64,000 nt of DNA from Vesta saturnalis (GCA_036346205.1 JARFJB010000113.1:314001-378000); one strand, 5' to 3'; shown: positions 31,703-43,624, counted from the first letter of the stretch. The notes: a model not told the origin generated them from the letters alone. Numbers and translations are program-made.

Positions 31703-33300
31703 AGATGATATTTGTTAAGCAAAATATCATCGTAAGAGAGATATAAGCTCAGGTTAAAACCTACATTAAACATAAATTAATTGCATTGGAATTGAGTGAG
31801 CGTATTTATAAAGCACGAATTGCATAAGAACAAAGTAATATCAAACTAAATACAAATGTGATTATAGGACATGTTGTTAGCTAATTAAATCAAATTTCAT
31901 AAGTATAAAAGTGTAATCATAGCTGAACAATAGATTTCTTCATTATAATATTTTCCGAGCATCTTCGGAATAGTAAAAATATGTATTTTCATCTATAAAA
32001 TGCATGTAATCCATTTTGTATGAGGATATTCTAGTCTGGTACCATAATATGCTTCTATTCTAAAACAAGAAGAAATTAAATTGTAGCAATCAACGTAAGA
32101 AGAGTAAAAGTACATTTAAAGATTGTGAATCAGAACAGATTTAACAAGATTCATAGAACCTATTAAGTTTAAAAGTGAAATTAAACAAATATTATGTTAT
32201 AAACTTACATAATAGTGTCATTAGGAAGTGTTACAACTTAAATTAACATTCTAGATGTGGTTTAAGCATAAATGTTGTGAAATCAAGTCATGATGAATTT
32301 CAGCGTAGTGGTTGAGACAAAATTTTTCAACATAAACCGTAAAAATGTTAGAAACTGGTGAATCCCCAAGTATTTTGGGTCATAGAATCTATTTCTGTTT
32401 ATAGTTTTCCTGTAGGAAGCAGAATAAGTTAGATATAAGTAAATTTGTATATGAAAATTTTCGTATCTGTTAAAATTTAGATAGATTAGGAATTTTAAAA
32501 GGAAATATGCCATGTGAGGTAACTGTAGAAAGGAAATTTTGTGTAGAATTCAAAAATTAATGTTTTTACGACCTGACACTAACTTTTTTTTATAAAGTTA
32601 TGTGTAAAAATAATAATTTACAAATTTCTGAAAAATGATTAGCCAATGAGAATTAAGCAGTGTTACGGTTGTACTGACAAAATTTGCTAAGGTGATGGGT
32701 GGTTATTCAGAATTGTAATTTTTCAAAATGTGAACATGTTACTCGGGTTGTACATGAATAAAAATTTAAGATCGTTCATGTGGTTCGTATATCCTAAAAA
32801 TTTTATAATACTAAACAATTGAAATTTAAAATTGTGAATAAAAATAAGGTTCACGTAAATGTTATTCCAAGTGATGTGTGTCGGTATACAAATGAATGTA
32901 AATCGATTTATTTCAATTATTTCGTTTAAATTAAAAATTATTTTAACTAAATTATTATTGCGTTATTTTAATTTAAATAAAAATTAAAAAAGTTGCAAGT
33001 GCATAATAAATTTGAATGCGGCTAAAACTATTGTATGTTCTTATACAATAACCTGAAAATAAATTATTATATTTGTTAATGTAATAAAATAAATTAAAGT
33101 GCTTTTGGAAAAGTGAGAAGGCGAATATTGATGCAGCATACCTATGTATATTGGTGCTGTAGATCTTCCACCGATGGATCAATAAGATCAATGGAATTCG
33201 AATTACTTCTGAATTGGAAATTGGATCAGCTGAAAGAAAATACATTAATGTGAGTCTATGAACCTTATATATTTAGTTGAGGGTACGTTGAATATTATAA
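31700..33300 (+). repeat. Probable further copy of the ~2.2-kb repeat family
   Basis: The end of the putative exon, AAAGTGCTTTTGGAAAAG (about 33099) through AATTGGAAATTGGATCAGCT (about 33213) to the donor AATGTGAGTC (about 33248-33257), parallels 60564-60793. Upstream, a TTATAAAGTTATG and GCCAATGAG block near 32590-32650 parallels 59940-60010. No TATA box is apparent. Similarity is partial. Confidence 0.4.
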
Positions 33301-33726
33301 TAATTTATTTATGTGCATGAATGTAAAGGATACAAGTGAATTATATACTAGTCTGGAAATAGCTCAATTACTTATTCATTTTATAGTGATTCAATATTAT
33401 TTTAAAAGAAAAAAAGATACTTACCCAAATTATATTAACGTTATTGTTTAGCCATGATGTGATGCACACATATTCAGGTCAATGAAATTCACATGCTCAC
33501 ATGTTATATATTTGCAGATGATGGTGTTTCAATAAAGTTAAAATACACAAAATTCCAGACCTAATTTAAAATCATAATTGAATTTAGTTTACAAAAGAAC
33601 CTTAAGTAAATATTTAATGTTTTTTTTCATACTGAACTATATTGAACGCTATCCCTTGAGTCGAGGCAATTTATTTAAATAAGATCAACAGTAATTATCA
33701 TAAGTATCATAAGTTGTAGTAAAATA
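33301..33726. other. AT-rich spacer
   Basis: No gene or repeat recognised. Confidence 0.3.
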
Positions 33727-34933
33727 CGAGGGATCGCTTTTATATTCACGGGCTAGGCGATTTACAATGTTAATGTAATTTTTCATTTTATTGATTTTAA
33801 ATCACATTTGCCTTGGTAACGTGTTTGACAATTTACAAAGCAATTGCAGCATTATTAGTTCTCATATCTATCAGTTTGTGTTGTAACGTCCCAAAATGGA
33901 CAAACTTGAATATCGAGCGGTTATAAAGTTTCTTACAAAACAAGGAAAATCTTCAAAAGTTATTCGTGAAGTCGACTATTTGTGAATGGTCAAAATTGTT
34001 TAAACATGGCCGAGAATCACTAGATGATGATCCCCGTCCAGTTCGGCCTGTTGACATGATCACTACGGATGTTATTGAAAAAATCATGTGTTTGGTATTG
34101 GAAGATGCAAGATTAAAGAAGCGACAATTAGCGACTTTATTAGGAGTTTCAGAAACCACAGTTTTTAGAATTTTACACGTTTACCTTGCATGACAAAGGT
34201 CAGTGAGAGATGGGTTTCATGAATGCTTACGCCTTTTTAAATGTTTACTCGAATGGAGAAGAATTTTTGGCGCTTTGTGGGAACGAACCAGATTTAATTA
34301 TCAATCGACTTATCACCGGAGATAAAACTTGGGTCCATCATTTTGATCCTGAGTCGAAACAAGAGTCGATGCAGTGGCATATTAGTCACCCCTTCTGCAG
34401 GAAAACTAATGGTAACTGTTTTTGGGATTGCCAAGGAATTTTAATGATTGATTATCTGAAGAAGGGTGGTACAATCACAGGAGAGTATTATGCAAGCTTA
34501 ATGCATCGCCTCAGAGATGTTATTAAAGTGAAAAGACGCGGAAAACTAACGCGAAGTGTCCTGCTGCTTCATGATAATGCACCAGCCCATAAGTCAAGAC
34601 TTTCAAAAGCTGCGGTTGCTAAAAGTGGCTTTGTAGAAATTGATCATGCACCTTATAGTCCAGATTTAACCACAGTGACTATTTTTCGTTTCCAGATCTC
34701 AAAAGAACACTAAAGGGAAGAAACTTTAGGGACAATGATGAACTTATAGCGGCTGTTGAAAGCAATTTTGCGAGCAAACCAAACGAATATTTTTATAATA
34801 GGTTAAAGATGTTATTGAAACGATGTAATACTTGTATTGAAAAGCAAGGGGCCTATATTGAAAAATAAATTTCTGCTGTTGTTCTAATCTACTCTTATCA
34901 TGCCTAGTCCGAGAATATAAAAACGACCCTTCG
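33727..34933 (+). mobile_element. mariner transposon with TA target duplication
   Basis: Terminal repeats of about 33 bp, CGAGGGATCGCTTTTATATT (33727) and reversed CGAAGGGTCGTTTTTATATT (34933), lie immediately inside TA dinucleotides at 33725-33726 and 34934-34935. Length 1.2 kb is typical for mariner. Confidence 0.9.
33896..34868 (+). pseudogene. mariner DD34D transposase, frameshifted
   Basis: Starts MDKLEYRAVIKFLTKQGKSS at 33896. A deletion at about 33970 shifts to STICEWSKLFKHGRESLDDD (helix-turn-helix and linker) with LKKRQLATLLGVSETTVFRI. A shift near 34190 leads to ITGDKTWVHHFDPESKQ (first Asp), GILMIDYLKKGGTITGEYY, LLLHDNAPAHKS (second Asp) and HAPYSPDL (third Asp). A last shift near 34680 precedes the C-terminal KPNEYFYNRLKMLLKRCNTC and the stop at 34866-34868. 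All three catalytic Asp survive although the frame does not. Confidence 0.88.
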
Positions 34934-35026
34934 TACATTACAATTTACTGACACAATTAATCTCTATTATTTTATCTAATTTAGGTAATTAATTTATTAT
35001 AATCACAATTAAAATTATAAATATTA

Positions 35027-35032
<6 letters not shown>

Positions 35033-35072
<40 letters not shown>

Positions 35073-35170
35073 GTATTCTCTGACATTTTATTGAAGACAC
35101 ACACAGACACACACACACACACGCACACACGCACACGCACACACGCACGCACGCACGCACGCACGCACCC
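35033..35170. repeat. (TA)n followed by (CA)n/(CACG)n
   Basis: TA run 35033-35071, short spacer, then CA and CACG units 35098-35166. Same TA-then-CA order as at 10380-10690. Confidence 0.95.
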
Positions 35171-35352
35171 CCCCAAAATGTGAAAGAATACTGACTGGTC
35201 GATTATTAGTAATGAGTGTATGATCTCCAGATTTTATAAATGGACAAATTCGTGCTATTTCCCATACATTTGGAAAAGTGGAAGTTTAATACGTATTATA
35301 GAGCAGATTTATGTATTTATGACCATCCGTCTCTAATACGTGTAGTTGAGAT

Positions 35353-35755
35353 GGGGAGGGAGAAAGGGATAAAGGGAGAGAGGGAGAGAGAGGGGAGAAC
35401 GAGTGGGGAGAGGGGAGAGGGAGGGGGAGAACGAGAGGAGAGGGAGAGGAGAGGGAGAGGGAGGGAGAGGAGAGGGAGAGGAGAGGAGAGGGAGAGGAGA
35501 GGAGAGGAGAGGAGAGGGAGAGGAGAGGGAGAGGAGAGGCAGAGGCAGAGGGAGAGGGAGAGGAGAGGAGAGGGATAGGGAGAGGGAGAGGGAGAGGGAG
35601 AGGGAGAGGAGAGGGAGAGGGAGAGGAGAGGAGAGGGAGAGGAGGAGGGAGAGGAGAGGGAGAGGGAGAGGGAGAGGGAGAGGAGAGGAGAGGGAGAGGA
35701 GAGGGAGAGGGAGAGGAGGGAGGAAGAGGGAGAGGGAGAGGGAGAGGGAGAGGTG
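35353..35755 (+). repeat. Purine tract of GGGAGA/GGAGA units
   Basis: About 400 bp of almost pure purine on plus. It yields spurious Arg/Glu/Gly and Ser/Leu/Pro ORFs. Capable of triplex or other non-B structure. Confidence 0.95.
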
Positions 35756-35780
35756 GGGATGCATTTTCAAAAAAACCGAT

Positions 35781-36393
35781 CTAGTACTTCTTCTGAAAGA
35801 GCGGCCCTTTTGGTCGATATATTAGCCGAAAGGCGATTTGATATTTCATTTTTTTTTGTCGTTTGATAAAATTGACAGCCCTATCTATTCCCGTCATGTT
35901 GTCGTTTAATCTTCCGTCCTGGACTCCTTTCTTATCGAGGTATCGTTTCGCCATCATCCTCAAATCTCTCAAGTCAAATGGGTAGCCCCATAAAGTAACC
36001 GTGTTCAGGTTTTGTACAAAAACATTTTCTTCATCATCGTTGAAAAGGCTCGGTTTACCCAGCCGTTTTTGCTGCATATTTTGACCAAGAAGTTTCCTTC
36101 CTAGCGTGAATTTGGGAATACCATACTTTTCGGCTGCGGCTCTAATATTTCGTTTTCGTTTTTTTATGTAATCTAGGGCTTTCGCTAAATTAGTCTCGGA
36201 ATAGGAGAAGTATGGCTTAAAATTTTTTCCTTTTCGGCAATTACTCATTTAGGTTCGATAGTTTCGCACCATTTTTACAGCCTAGAGTAAAAAAAAATCA
36301 CTGTTACCGGTCATATATTACATGCTTTTTGCTGTCCCAATTAACCCGCCAATGTCCCAAATAACCCCATTGTTATGTCCCAAATTTCCCCAC
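35781..36393 (-). mobile_element. pogo/Tigger-type transposon, only right end and N-terminus left
   Basis: The right end, read on minus, starts GTGGGGAAATTTGGGACATA at 36393 next to TA (36394-36395). TTTGGGACAT/AATTGGGACAG subterminal repeats lie at 36310-36385. The other end is replaced by the purine tract. Confidence 0.7.
35790..36248 (-). pseudogene. pogo/Tigger transposase N-terminus
   Basis: Two helix-turn-helix regions of the CENP-B/psq type: AAAEKYGIPKFTLGRKLLG and, after KPSLFNDDEENVF, LRDLRMMAKRYLDKKG. A shift near 35860 moves to RLSANISTKRAALSEEVLDR, after which the purine tract begins. No catalytic domain remains. Confidence 0.75.
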
Positions 36394-36395
36394 TA

Positions 36396-36717
36396 AATAT
36401 TTATGTTGAGCCATGTACAGTCACCTAACAATTAGTTACAACTTCAAACTTACCTTACCACTAGCAATCCAATTCCGAGAACAGAAAGTTGGACACTATC
36501 GTTTTTTACGTCGATTTTTACAATTTCTTGCAAGTCACCTCACGCTTCCAAAAGTTAATACAACGGACTGCACTGCATCATCACGTTCGCTGTAAACATG
36601 CTGCCACGTGATGCGGCGTGCACGCTTTGGTTAGAAGTACACCTGTTGCGGCGGCGTATATTCCAATTTTTTTTTAGCTGACCCCATAAAAAGAAGAAAT
36701 TAGTTTGTTTAATTGTC
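36396..36717. other. Spacer left of the Polinton
   Basis: GC-richer patch near 36590-36660. A 60-codon plus frame has no domain. Nothing assigned. Confidence 0.3.
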
Positions 36718-36990
36718 TGACACCATACTTAGAACACTAAACAGAAAAAAAAGAAAATGATATGTTAATATACTTATTTGTTGCATGTACAAATGTAATC
36801 AGTTTATTATTCAGATATATGATTTTCTTAAGGAATAAAACATTTTTGATTTAGTATAAATGCAAAAGGTCCTTTCCACTTATGTATCATTACACCTGCG
36901 TGGACGTGGCGGAAGTAACTGAGCGTACGTGCAATGTGGTACCCATCGGAAATATTCCTGTAGCGGAGTGTCCGATAGCCGTATCGTCTG
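36718..36990 (+). repeat. Polinton left terminal inverted repeat
   Basis: TGACACCATACTTAGAACAC (36718) and GTATCATTACACCTGCGTGG (36884) are reverse complements, with few changes, of sequence ending at 51615 and at about 51543. A roughly 95-bp insert (about 36776-36870) is present only on the left. The inner part is the decayed 3' end of a BIR-coding sequence on minus (CNDT preceded by LLPPRPRR), where the zinc His has become Tyr. Confidence 0.72.
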
Positions 36991-37249
36991 CAGATGCTCC
37001 TCTAGGTGATTGGCAGATGTTCATTAGCTGTACATGATGGTATACCATCACAGCGTCATTGATATATTTGAGCATATACACCGTGTGGTGTGTACCTGTC
37101 TGTCTGTCTGTCTGCCTGTCTGTATAGTAGTCGATGCGCTCAGTCAGTTAGTGTTGGTCTGTCTGGTCTGCGGCCGCACTACTGAGAATGACGTTTTTCT
37201 GGAAATAAATCATAAGTAGAAGGAGAGCTGTGTCAACAGAGACACTTAC

Positions 37250-38392
37250 TATACATGCCTCGATTACTTGGAAAGACCACACGTCGAAGAGCTGCATTAC
37301 GAACTCCGATGAGTTCATGTTGTGCTGCAATCTCTTCGACAGTTCCCAGTATCATCTCCAGATGTACAATGGCGTGATCATACCCACTTATTATAGCTAG
37401 ACTTATAACACTATGCCTTTCAAGGTATAATGTTACAAGACTAGTGTGGGCCCGGTCGAGCTGCTCTTCTAGCGAGCTCTCAGTAATCATAATCATAATT
37501 TCGGACAAATGATACTATGGTAGTCAGTTGTAACCAAAGGAAGAACTATTATTAACAAAATACTGTGAAGAGTGTACATACCGTGAACGTGAGACGGTCC
37601 CATGTGATTATGCGATATGCGTAGAAGAGCCAGTACCGCCCAGCGATAATAAGAAACGCGGAATTGCGTTCGACGGCACTGTCTCCCGACGCCTTCGCAT
37701 ACATGACGTTGTAAAGGGGAGGAAGCATAGTGCAGCCAATAGTCATGTCCTGTATGCTGTTATGTATCTGTTCCTGTGCACTTAGTTGTTCTAGTACCTC
37801 CGACAGGTCCAGTCGTTGCATGTTGTTTGTGAGAGTGTTCATAAAGTTGTCCTCATCTCTACTCTCCTCAACGATGATTTCAATACAAGAATCAGTAAGT
37901 CTTTCGCGAAGTAGTCGTTGTTGTCGTAACCCGTCGTCGGAATCATAACGACAGGATCCATGTCTACGCCGGAGTCTAGCCACCAGTGTTGAGGTAATCG
38001 TTGCCAGCACAGGAGGAACATACGTCCTCAACACTTGAGGATACGCTGATGAAGTCATCACTGTCATTGCTATGGTCCGCGTCACTGACAGTGATAACTT
38101 CGGCATTGGTCAGGTCGAGTATTATTGTATCCGCATCAAGATTGCACTTTTGTAGAGAGTCCAGAACTACGGTCGTCAGTTCATAAATTTTACCGTCGCT
38201 GAATTGGGCGTCCACTTTAATAGGAGAGGATGCAAAGGGAGGGATATACAGCACCTCAGGTGAATAGGGTGAGGAAATCTGAGGCGTGGGAGTTGGTGGG
38301 AGGTCGGGAAGCGGTGTTGAGGAAGCTAGCGGGGTAAAGTCCAAGGGATACAGAATTGACCCAGGCGATTGGGATCGGGAGATACAATCAAC
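37250..38392 (-). pseudogene. Unrecognised spliced gene in the Polinton, Pro/Ser-rich then acidic
   Basis: An exon from 38392 follows a strong acceptor (TTTTTTTCAG). It encodes a Pro/Ser-rich stretch (PLPDLPPTPTPQISSPYSPE), an acidic DSDDFISVSSSVEDV, then after two frameshifts (about 38000 and 37900) a helical NMQRLDLSEVLEQLSAQEQ. It ends with donor GTATGT at 37581-37576. The next exon (37250-37514) holds ESSLEEQLDRAHTSLVTLYL and HLEMILGTVEEIAAQHELIG, with donor GTAAGT. A further exon reaching the BIR remnant at 36.9-37.0 kb is possible but unproven. No family recognised. Confidence 0.45.
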
Positions 38393-38641
38393 CTGAAAAA
38401 AACAAACAAAACGTTAGAAATGCATCAATAGTGGAAAGATGAAGTAGATGATGTGGAACTTGCCCTTGAATTCATTCTTAGTATTTTAGTATGTTCAACT
38501 ATAGAATCAGTTATACGAATAATTTCTACTGTTTTCGTTTCGCTGAATATAGGTGTTTCCCACACTGAAAACAACGTCATGCATTTTTAGAGGACATTTT
38601 TCAAGGTCTGAGACCGACCTCATACGGATCACGCGCAGGAG

Positions 38642-39495
38642 GTGATGGAATTACTCCATGACGGTGGTGCTGACGGTGGCCTGGTGGAGAGCGAGCAGTA
38701 TTTTCAGCAAGATTACTGGGAAGTAGCGCTGCGGTTTTTGGACACACCACCTCCAGTGGACGATTTAGATGTGGTATTATCACGCAATTACGAGCAGGCA
38801 GACGTGGATGAAATACTGCTCACCCTACAACCTGCACGTGAGCCGTATGAAATTAGACAGTCACCCGTGAGAGAAGACCAGATAGTATTGTACCATGTCT
38901 TCAGTCCTGCCTGCATTACAGAATTTGGGGATGAATGGACTCCAATTGCGGAAGAGCGTTCATTGTCAAGCTCTGTAGCGCAGCCGGTGCTGGGGAGAGA
39001 TGAATGTCCGGCTACTCTAGCACTTGCATGCGCTGTAGATGATCAGTCGTCCACACCTGCAACACACGCAGAGGGCAGCATAGTAGGGAATCCATTTAAA
39101 GGTTTGCTGAGCCCTGCTTCTACCGTATAATTTATGGAGTGGTCGTACAGTAATTCTACGGCAGGAGAGGTCAGAGAACACATTTATTAGATTGTCCTGA
39201 GCCCTACTTGTATCGAAGAGTTCGCTTAAGAGTGGAGTCCCATGAACTCTTCGATACAAGTTGAGCAAATGGAGGATTCATCAGAGAGTATCCTCAGTCC
39301 TGTATGTGCTGCGGATTCTCTAGATAATGATTGATCTGGTAATGACTTAGCATTATCTAGGTGTCCTACATCACCCATGCTATACTTACCTGCACAATCA
39401 ACGGTGAGGGATATAGTAGAAAACGCAGTATCTTCTCCCCAGAGTGTATTGAGCCCTACATGTGCCGCGGAGTTTCTGGAAAATAGTTGGGTTTA
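38642..39495 (+). pseudogene. Unrecognised Polinton gene with repeated LSP-C-EF-W motif
   Basis: Open frame 38642-39130 (162 codons, acidic, Cys-poor). Beyond the stop the same codon pattern recurs. Motif copies are at 38900-38938 (FSPACITEFGDEW), 39107-39142 (LSPASTV, stop, FMEW), 39197-39235 (LSPTCIEEFA, stop, EW), 39293-39331 (LSPVCAADSLD) and 39449-39490 (LSPTCAAEFLENSW). The motif is conserved at DNA level across frame breaks, implying an ancestral repeat protein. Divergent from the spliced gene at 37.25-38.39 kb, with which it may share a promoter region at 38.4-38.6 kb. Confidence 0.45.
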
Positions 39496-39499
39496 ATAC

Positions 39500-40289
39500 A
39501 TTGTTTCCAGCCCAAAGCACATAGCAGGGTGATATACAATGCTGGGTAGAATATGTGATCAGCAACACTCTATCTTGACTATCTTTGGTATTATTTCCCA
39601 ACTCGTACACTAATCTACCCCTTAATCTGATATATCCATCACATATATTATCCTATTCCTGGCGATAGGTTACGTTGCGTCCTCATTCGCATCGCTGGAT
39701 ATGATTTCTTTTTTTAACAGTTGTAATACATGATATTAATAAATGATACAAAACACGTAACTTTACCCTTTCATTTATACATTGTTTATACATTACCTCT
39801 GTTACAGATCGCAATAAAATGTTTAAATGCGAATCTCTGAAGATATTTTCTAGAAAAGTCTCTCTACTCTGACATCAAAAAACGGTGTGTTGTATAAGGA
39901 TACCAACTACACCATCTTCAGAGATGCAGCGGGCTGTACCGCAAGACCGTATCACACATAGCAAAGTGGCGCAACCAAGTACTTCCGACACCAACAAAGC
40001 GAACATAGTCATGTGGCGGAGTCCAGTGCACAACCTGGGCCATCATGGATAAACAGCTAAAGGAACAATGCGGAACACAGGCATACTGCTGATTCCTTGG
40101 CATAACCAGGACCATCAGGGTTGAACCACTCAAGGAAGCGTAAATCAGACCAATGCAACGAACCAGTACAATAGAAAAGTATCAAAAGTGTTGAAATTGT
40201 CCACTGCACTGATTGTCTAATTGATGTTCCTCGATATGCTTATTAAGGGCACTTTAGAAGCAATGGGCACAAATCAAATGTGTGTCTAC
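39500..40289. other. Polinton region upstream of PolB motifs
   Basis: No clean frame. 39920-40290 probably encodes the decayed N-terminal extension of PolB (QPSTSDTNKAN-like sequence) but is too broken to assign. Confidence 0.35.
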
Positions 40290-43028
40290 TCGTTCATACT
40301 GGGGTTGAAGTGATTCGCAATGCTTTTAAACAACGGATTGTTTCGTATAGACTATCACCACACAATACCCATACTGATGTCCAGACGTTTATGGCTGACG
40401 TTAAAGTGAATGTTTTCAACTAATAGAAATTCAGTTGCAGAAACACTTCTCCTTGAAATGTAATGTTGAGTTGTTTGGGTTGTACTTTCTGAACAGTAAA
40501 GAAAGTACTGAATTAAAGTCCTTTCAAACTAAATATGATATATTGAGTGTCGGGATGGTGTTGGAAGATTATTTTCAAAGAGTAGTGGAAATCTTGGATG
40601 CTAAGCAATCAAAATTTCAGCGTAAAGATTCTGATACGTGTGAGTATTAGTGTAATATATTATTAATATATGTTGTTTTGTAGGGTGGCCGCTGGTGCAT
40701 TTCGTATATTTAGAGGTAAATATGTTGAAATGTTCTCCCACTACGGGTTCATCCCATATGAATGTCCCGGCCGAAATTGCGCATAAACACGCCATAGTGA
40801 ATGTGAAGAATAGTGATAATTGTTGCTTTGCGTGGGCTATTGTATCAGCATTAACGACACCGAAGGGGTTACCACAACGGACGACTTCTTACCCTGATTT
40901 CAGGACGCTATTCAACTGGAATGGCGTAGAATTTCCTGTTAAGCTGACTAACATCTCAACTTTTGAGTCCAACAATAATATCTCCATCAATGTTTATGGA
41001 CTGAATGATACGTATCGTGATGATCAGCGTATTACGGAGGTAGAGGGTCCTCTCTACTATACCAGAGCTAAACAACCTATTCATGTTAATTTATTACTAT
41101 TAGTCTGTAACCAAACGGATAATCAGCATTATGTATGGATAAAAAATTATTCTCGTTTACTTAGCAACCAAATAAGCCGGCGTAATGAGGCAAAATATTT
41201 TTGTGATCCATTACTTTAGAACGCAGAAGCAATTAACTTGACACGTGTCTCATGACTGTAATTTCGTATACACTAAATTACCTGACTTGATGCAAAGAAA
41301 AGACAGAACCCTGGAGTTCTATGCAGAAAATATTCTCACGTTTCGGAACTATCAAAAACAGATGTTTCTACCATTTGTAATATATGCAGATTTTGAAGCT
41401 CTATTAGCACTGGTAAATACGGCTGAACCCGATCCGCACAATCGTTCACGATAGAAACGTATAAACACGAACCATACTCATTTAGTTATTATATTAAGCG
41501 TGGTGTAAACTTTATAGGGGGTTAATGCCGCGGAGGTATTTATTACACGAATAGAAAGTGATGTGAAATGGATAAATAATGAACATTTCAAAACTGTTGT
41601 TCCAATGTTACCGCTAACTGATGAGCAAAAAGTGATACAAGAACAAAGTCTAAATTGCTATATACGCAACGAGCTTTTTACTCATGATCTTACAAATCCC
41701 AAAGTACGAGATCACTGTCACGTCACTGGTATATATCGTGGTGCGGCACATTCAAATTGCAATTTAAACTATCAATTACCTACATTTATACCAGTTTTTT
41801 CCATAATCTCAGTGGTTATGATGTTCACCTGTTCATCAAACAGTTAGCGAGTAAAACTGAAGAAATTACCGCACTCCCTGTTAATAGTGAAAAATACATA
41901 ACGTTCGGTAAGCAGATTTATGAAGACGAATTCATATCTCCCACATGATGGGTTTATGTAGTTAACTGAAGAGGAAATTTATCACTTTGATGTATCAAAG
42001 GTTAACGATGATGACGATTTTGGGTTTTTACTAGAGGTTGATATACAGTATCCGCGCCACCTGAATGATGAGCACAATGATTATCCTTTCTTGTCCCGAA
42101 ATGATCTGCGCGTCACATTCCAAGGAGAAAAAGTTAATTCTAACCTGTGGGGTAAGACCAACTATGTTATTCATTACAGGTATTTAAAACAGTGTATAGA
42201 GCATGAGTTAATTGTTACTCATATTCATAGAGTTTTACGCTTTCGTCAAAGTCCTTGGTTAGTACCATACATAAACTTCAATGCAGCTCTCCGTAACCAA
42301 GCCAAGAACAAATTTGAAAATTATTAAATGCATGAACACTGGTGTATTTGGTAAAACAATGGAGAATGTTGACAAAAGAAGAGTAATCAAGTTATTAACG
42401 TATTGGAAAAATAACGGTCGTCGTTTGGGTCTAACACGGTACGTCGCAAAACCGCAATTTAAAATTTTTTTTCAATTCACTAACAAATTGTTTGCGGTGG
42501 AATTGTCGAAACAGGTAGGTATGACAAACTCGTCTATGTCGGATTCAGTATTTTAGATCTTTCCAAAATTATAATGTATCGCTTTCTTTACGATATGTTG
42601 CGCAGTCATTATGGTAGTAATTATGGTGGTAATTGCTCTACACAGGCACAGATTCTTTAATTGTCGAGATAACAACAGATGATGTGTATGCACACATGCG
42701 GAATAATGTTTATGAATATGACACATCCAACTATCAAAACGAGCTGCATGGTACTACGAGCAATACATCTGTCGTCGGAAGAATGAAAGATGAGTATGCA
42801 GGTAAAGCTATTCAATATTTTTATGGTGCAGGATTAAAATCCTATTGTCTAAAGCTTGCTGATGATCAAGTGGTTAAGAAAGCGAAAGGTGTTAAGAAAG
42901 TCATTATTCAAAAAGTGTCGAGGAAGGTAGACTGCAAAACTGTTGCAGAGGCCTCTGATAAAACAGTAATGTGTAAAATGTTTGTGTTTAGATCAACTTA
43001 TCTGATGTTTAATATCAGTTTATTGTAA
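40290..43028 (+). pseudogene. Protein-primed DNA polymerase B (Polinton type)
   Basis: Replicative polymerase of the element. Ordered pieces: N-terminal HFSLKCNVELFGLYFLNSK (40440); VNVKNSDNCCFAWAIVSAL (40800); QHYVWIKNYSRLLSNQ (41125); exonuclease PFVIYADFEALL (41370); RDHCHVTGIYRGAAHSNCN (41710); FHNLSGYDVHLFIKQL (41800); palm VIHYRYLKQCIEHEL (42165); MNTGVFGKTMENVDKRR (42330); FTNKLFAVELSKQV (42475); and motif C LYTGTDSLIVEI (42640), where the usual DTDS is GTDS. Many frameshifts. A 44-bp AT-rich GTGAGT...TTTTGTAG segment (40640-40683) interrupts the N-terminal part like a mini-intron. Confidence 0.85.
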
Positions 43029-43473
43029 TCTTCCGCAAAGCCGAGTAGTATTCGCAAATGTACACAAACATTAAAATACCCTAACGGATTTGTTAGTGTG
43101 CTATTTGCGGTAGAGAACGAACCCACATTTTCATGACCAGCGAGGTCGTTAGGTGTCAATGATACCAATCCTTTCATTGTAGACGTTAATCCAACCTTCG
43201 TCACAGAATCTACCACTATTCCATTCACTTCATATCTAATTTCACTGAATAAAAATGCAATGCCATTATTAACTAACCGTGCGGTGTTAGAGACAGCACC
43301 ATCCTCCCTCTACGTAGACATAACTTTCTGATGGTAAAGTGCACATGTCTTCCTGAATGGGTATTCTGATTGAAATTGTTTCCAAATCTCGTAGTACATG
43401 GCTGATGAGTGTGTAGTTGGGAATTTACTATAACATTATCAACAACTTTTTCGTTTACGTTTAATATACTCAT
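42998..43473 (-). pseudogene. Polinton major-capsid-type protein, N-terminal part
   Basis: Begins MSILNVNEKVVDNVIVNSQL at 43473, continues in another frame with TLPSESYVYVEG, then FLFSEIRYEVNGIVVDSV, GLTSTMKGLVSLTP and FNVCVHLRILLGFAEDYNKL to 42998. This matches the start of the large jelly-roll protein found beside PolB in insect Mavericks; the capsid assignment comes from family knowledge. It stops exactly where PolB, on the opposite strand, also ends. Confidence 0.6.
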
Positions 43474-43624
43474 TGTATTGCTGCCAAACCAAGACTTTGC
43501 ATGTATGCTATATTCTGCACTGTCAATGCTTTGAGCGCTGAACGCCTACCGACTCTCCCATTTCCACATTTCGATCTTTTATAGTTTGCCTTGCTATGGT
43601 TACATGCACATGTGTTATACCGCG

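Noticed and set aside
35240..35825. Arg/Glu/Gly-rich and Ser/Leu/Pro-rich open frames
   Set aside because: They follow the GGGAGA purine tract on both strands; no start context or domain.
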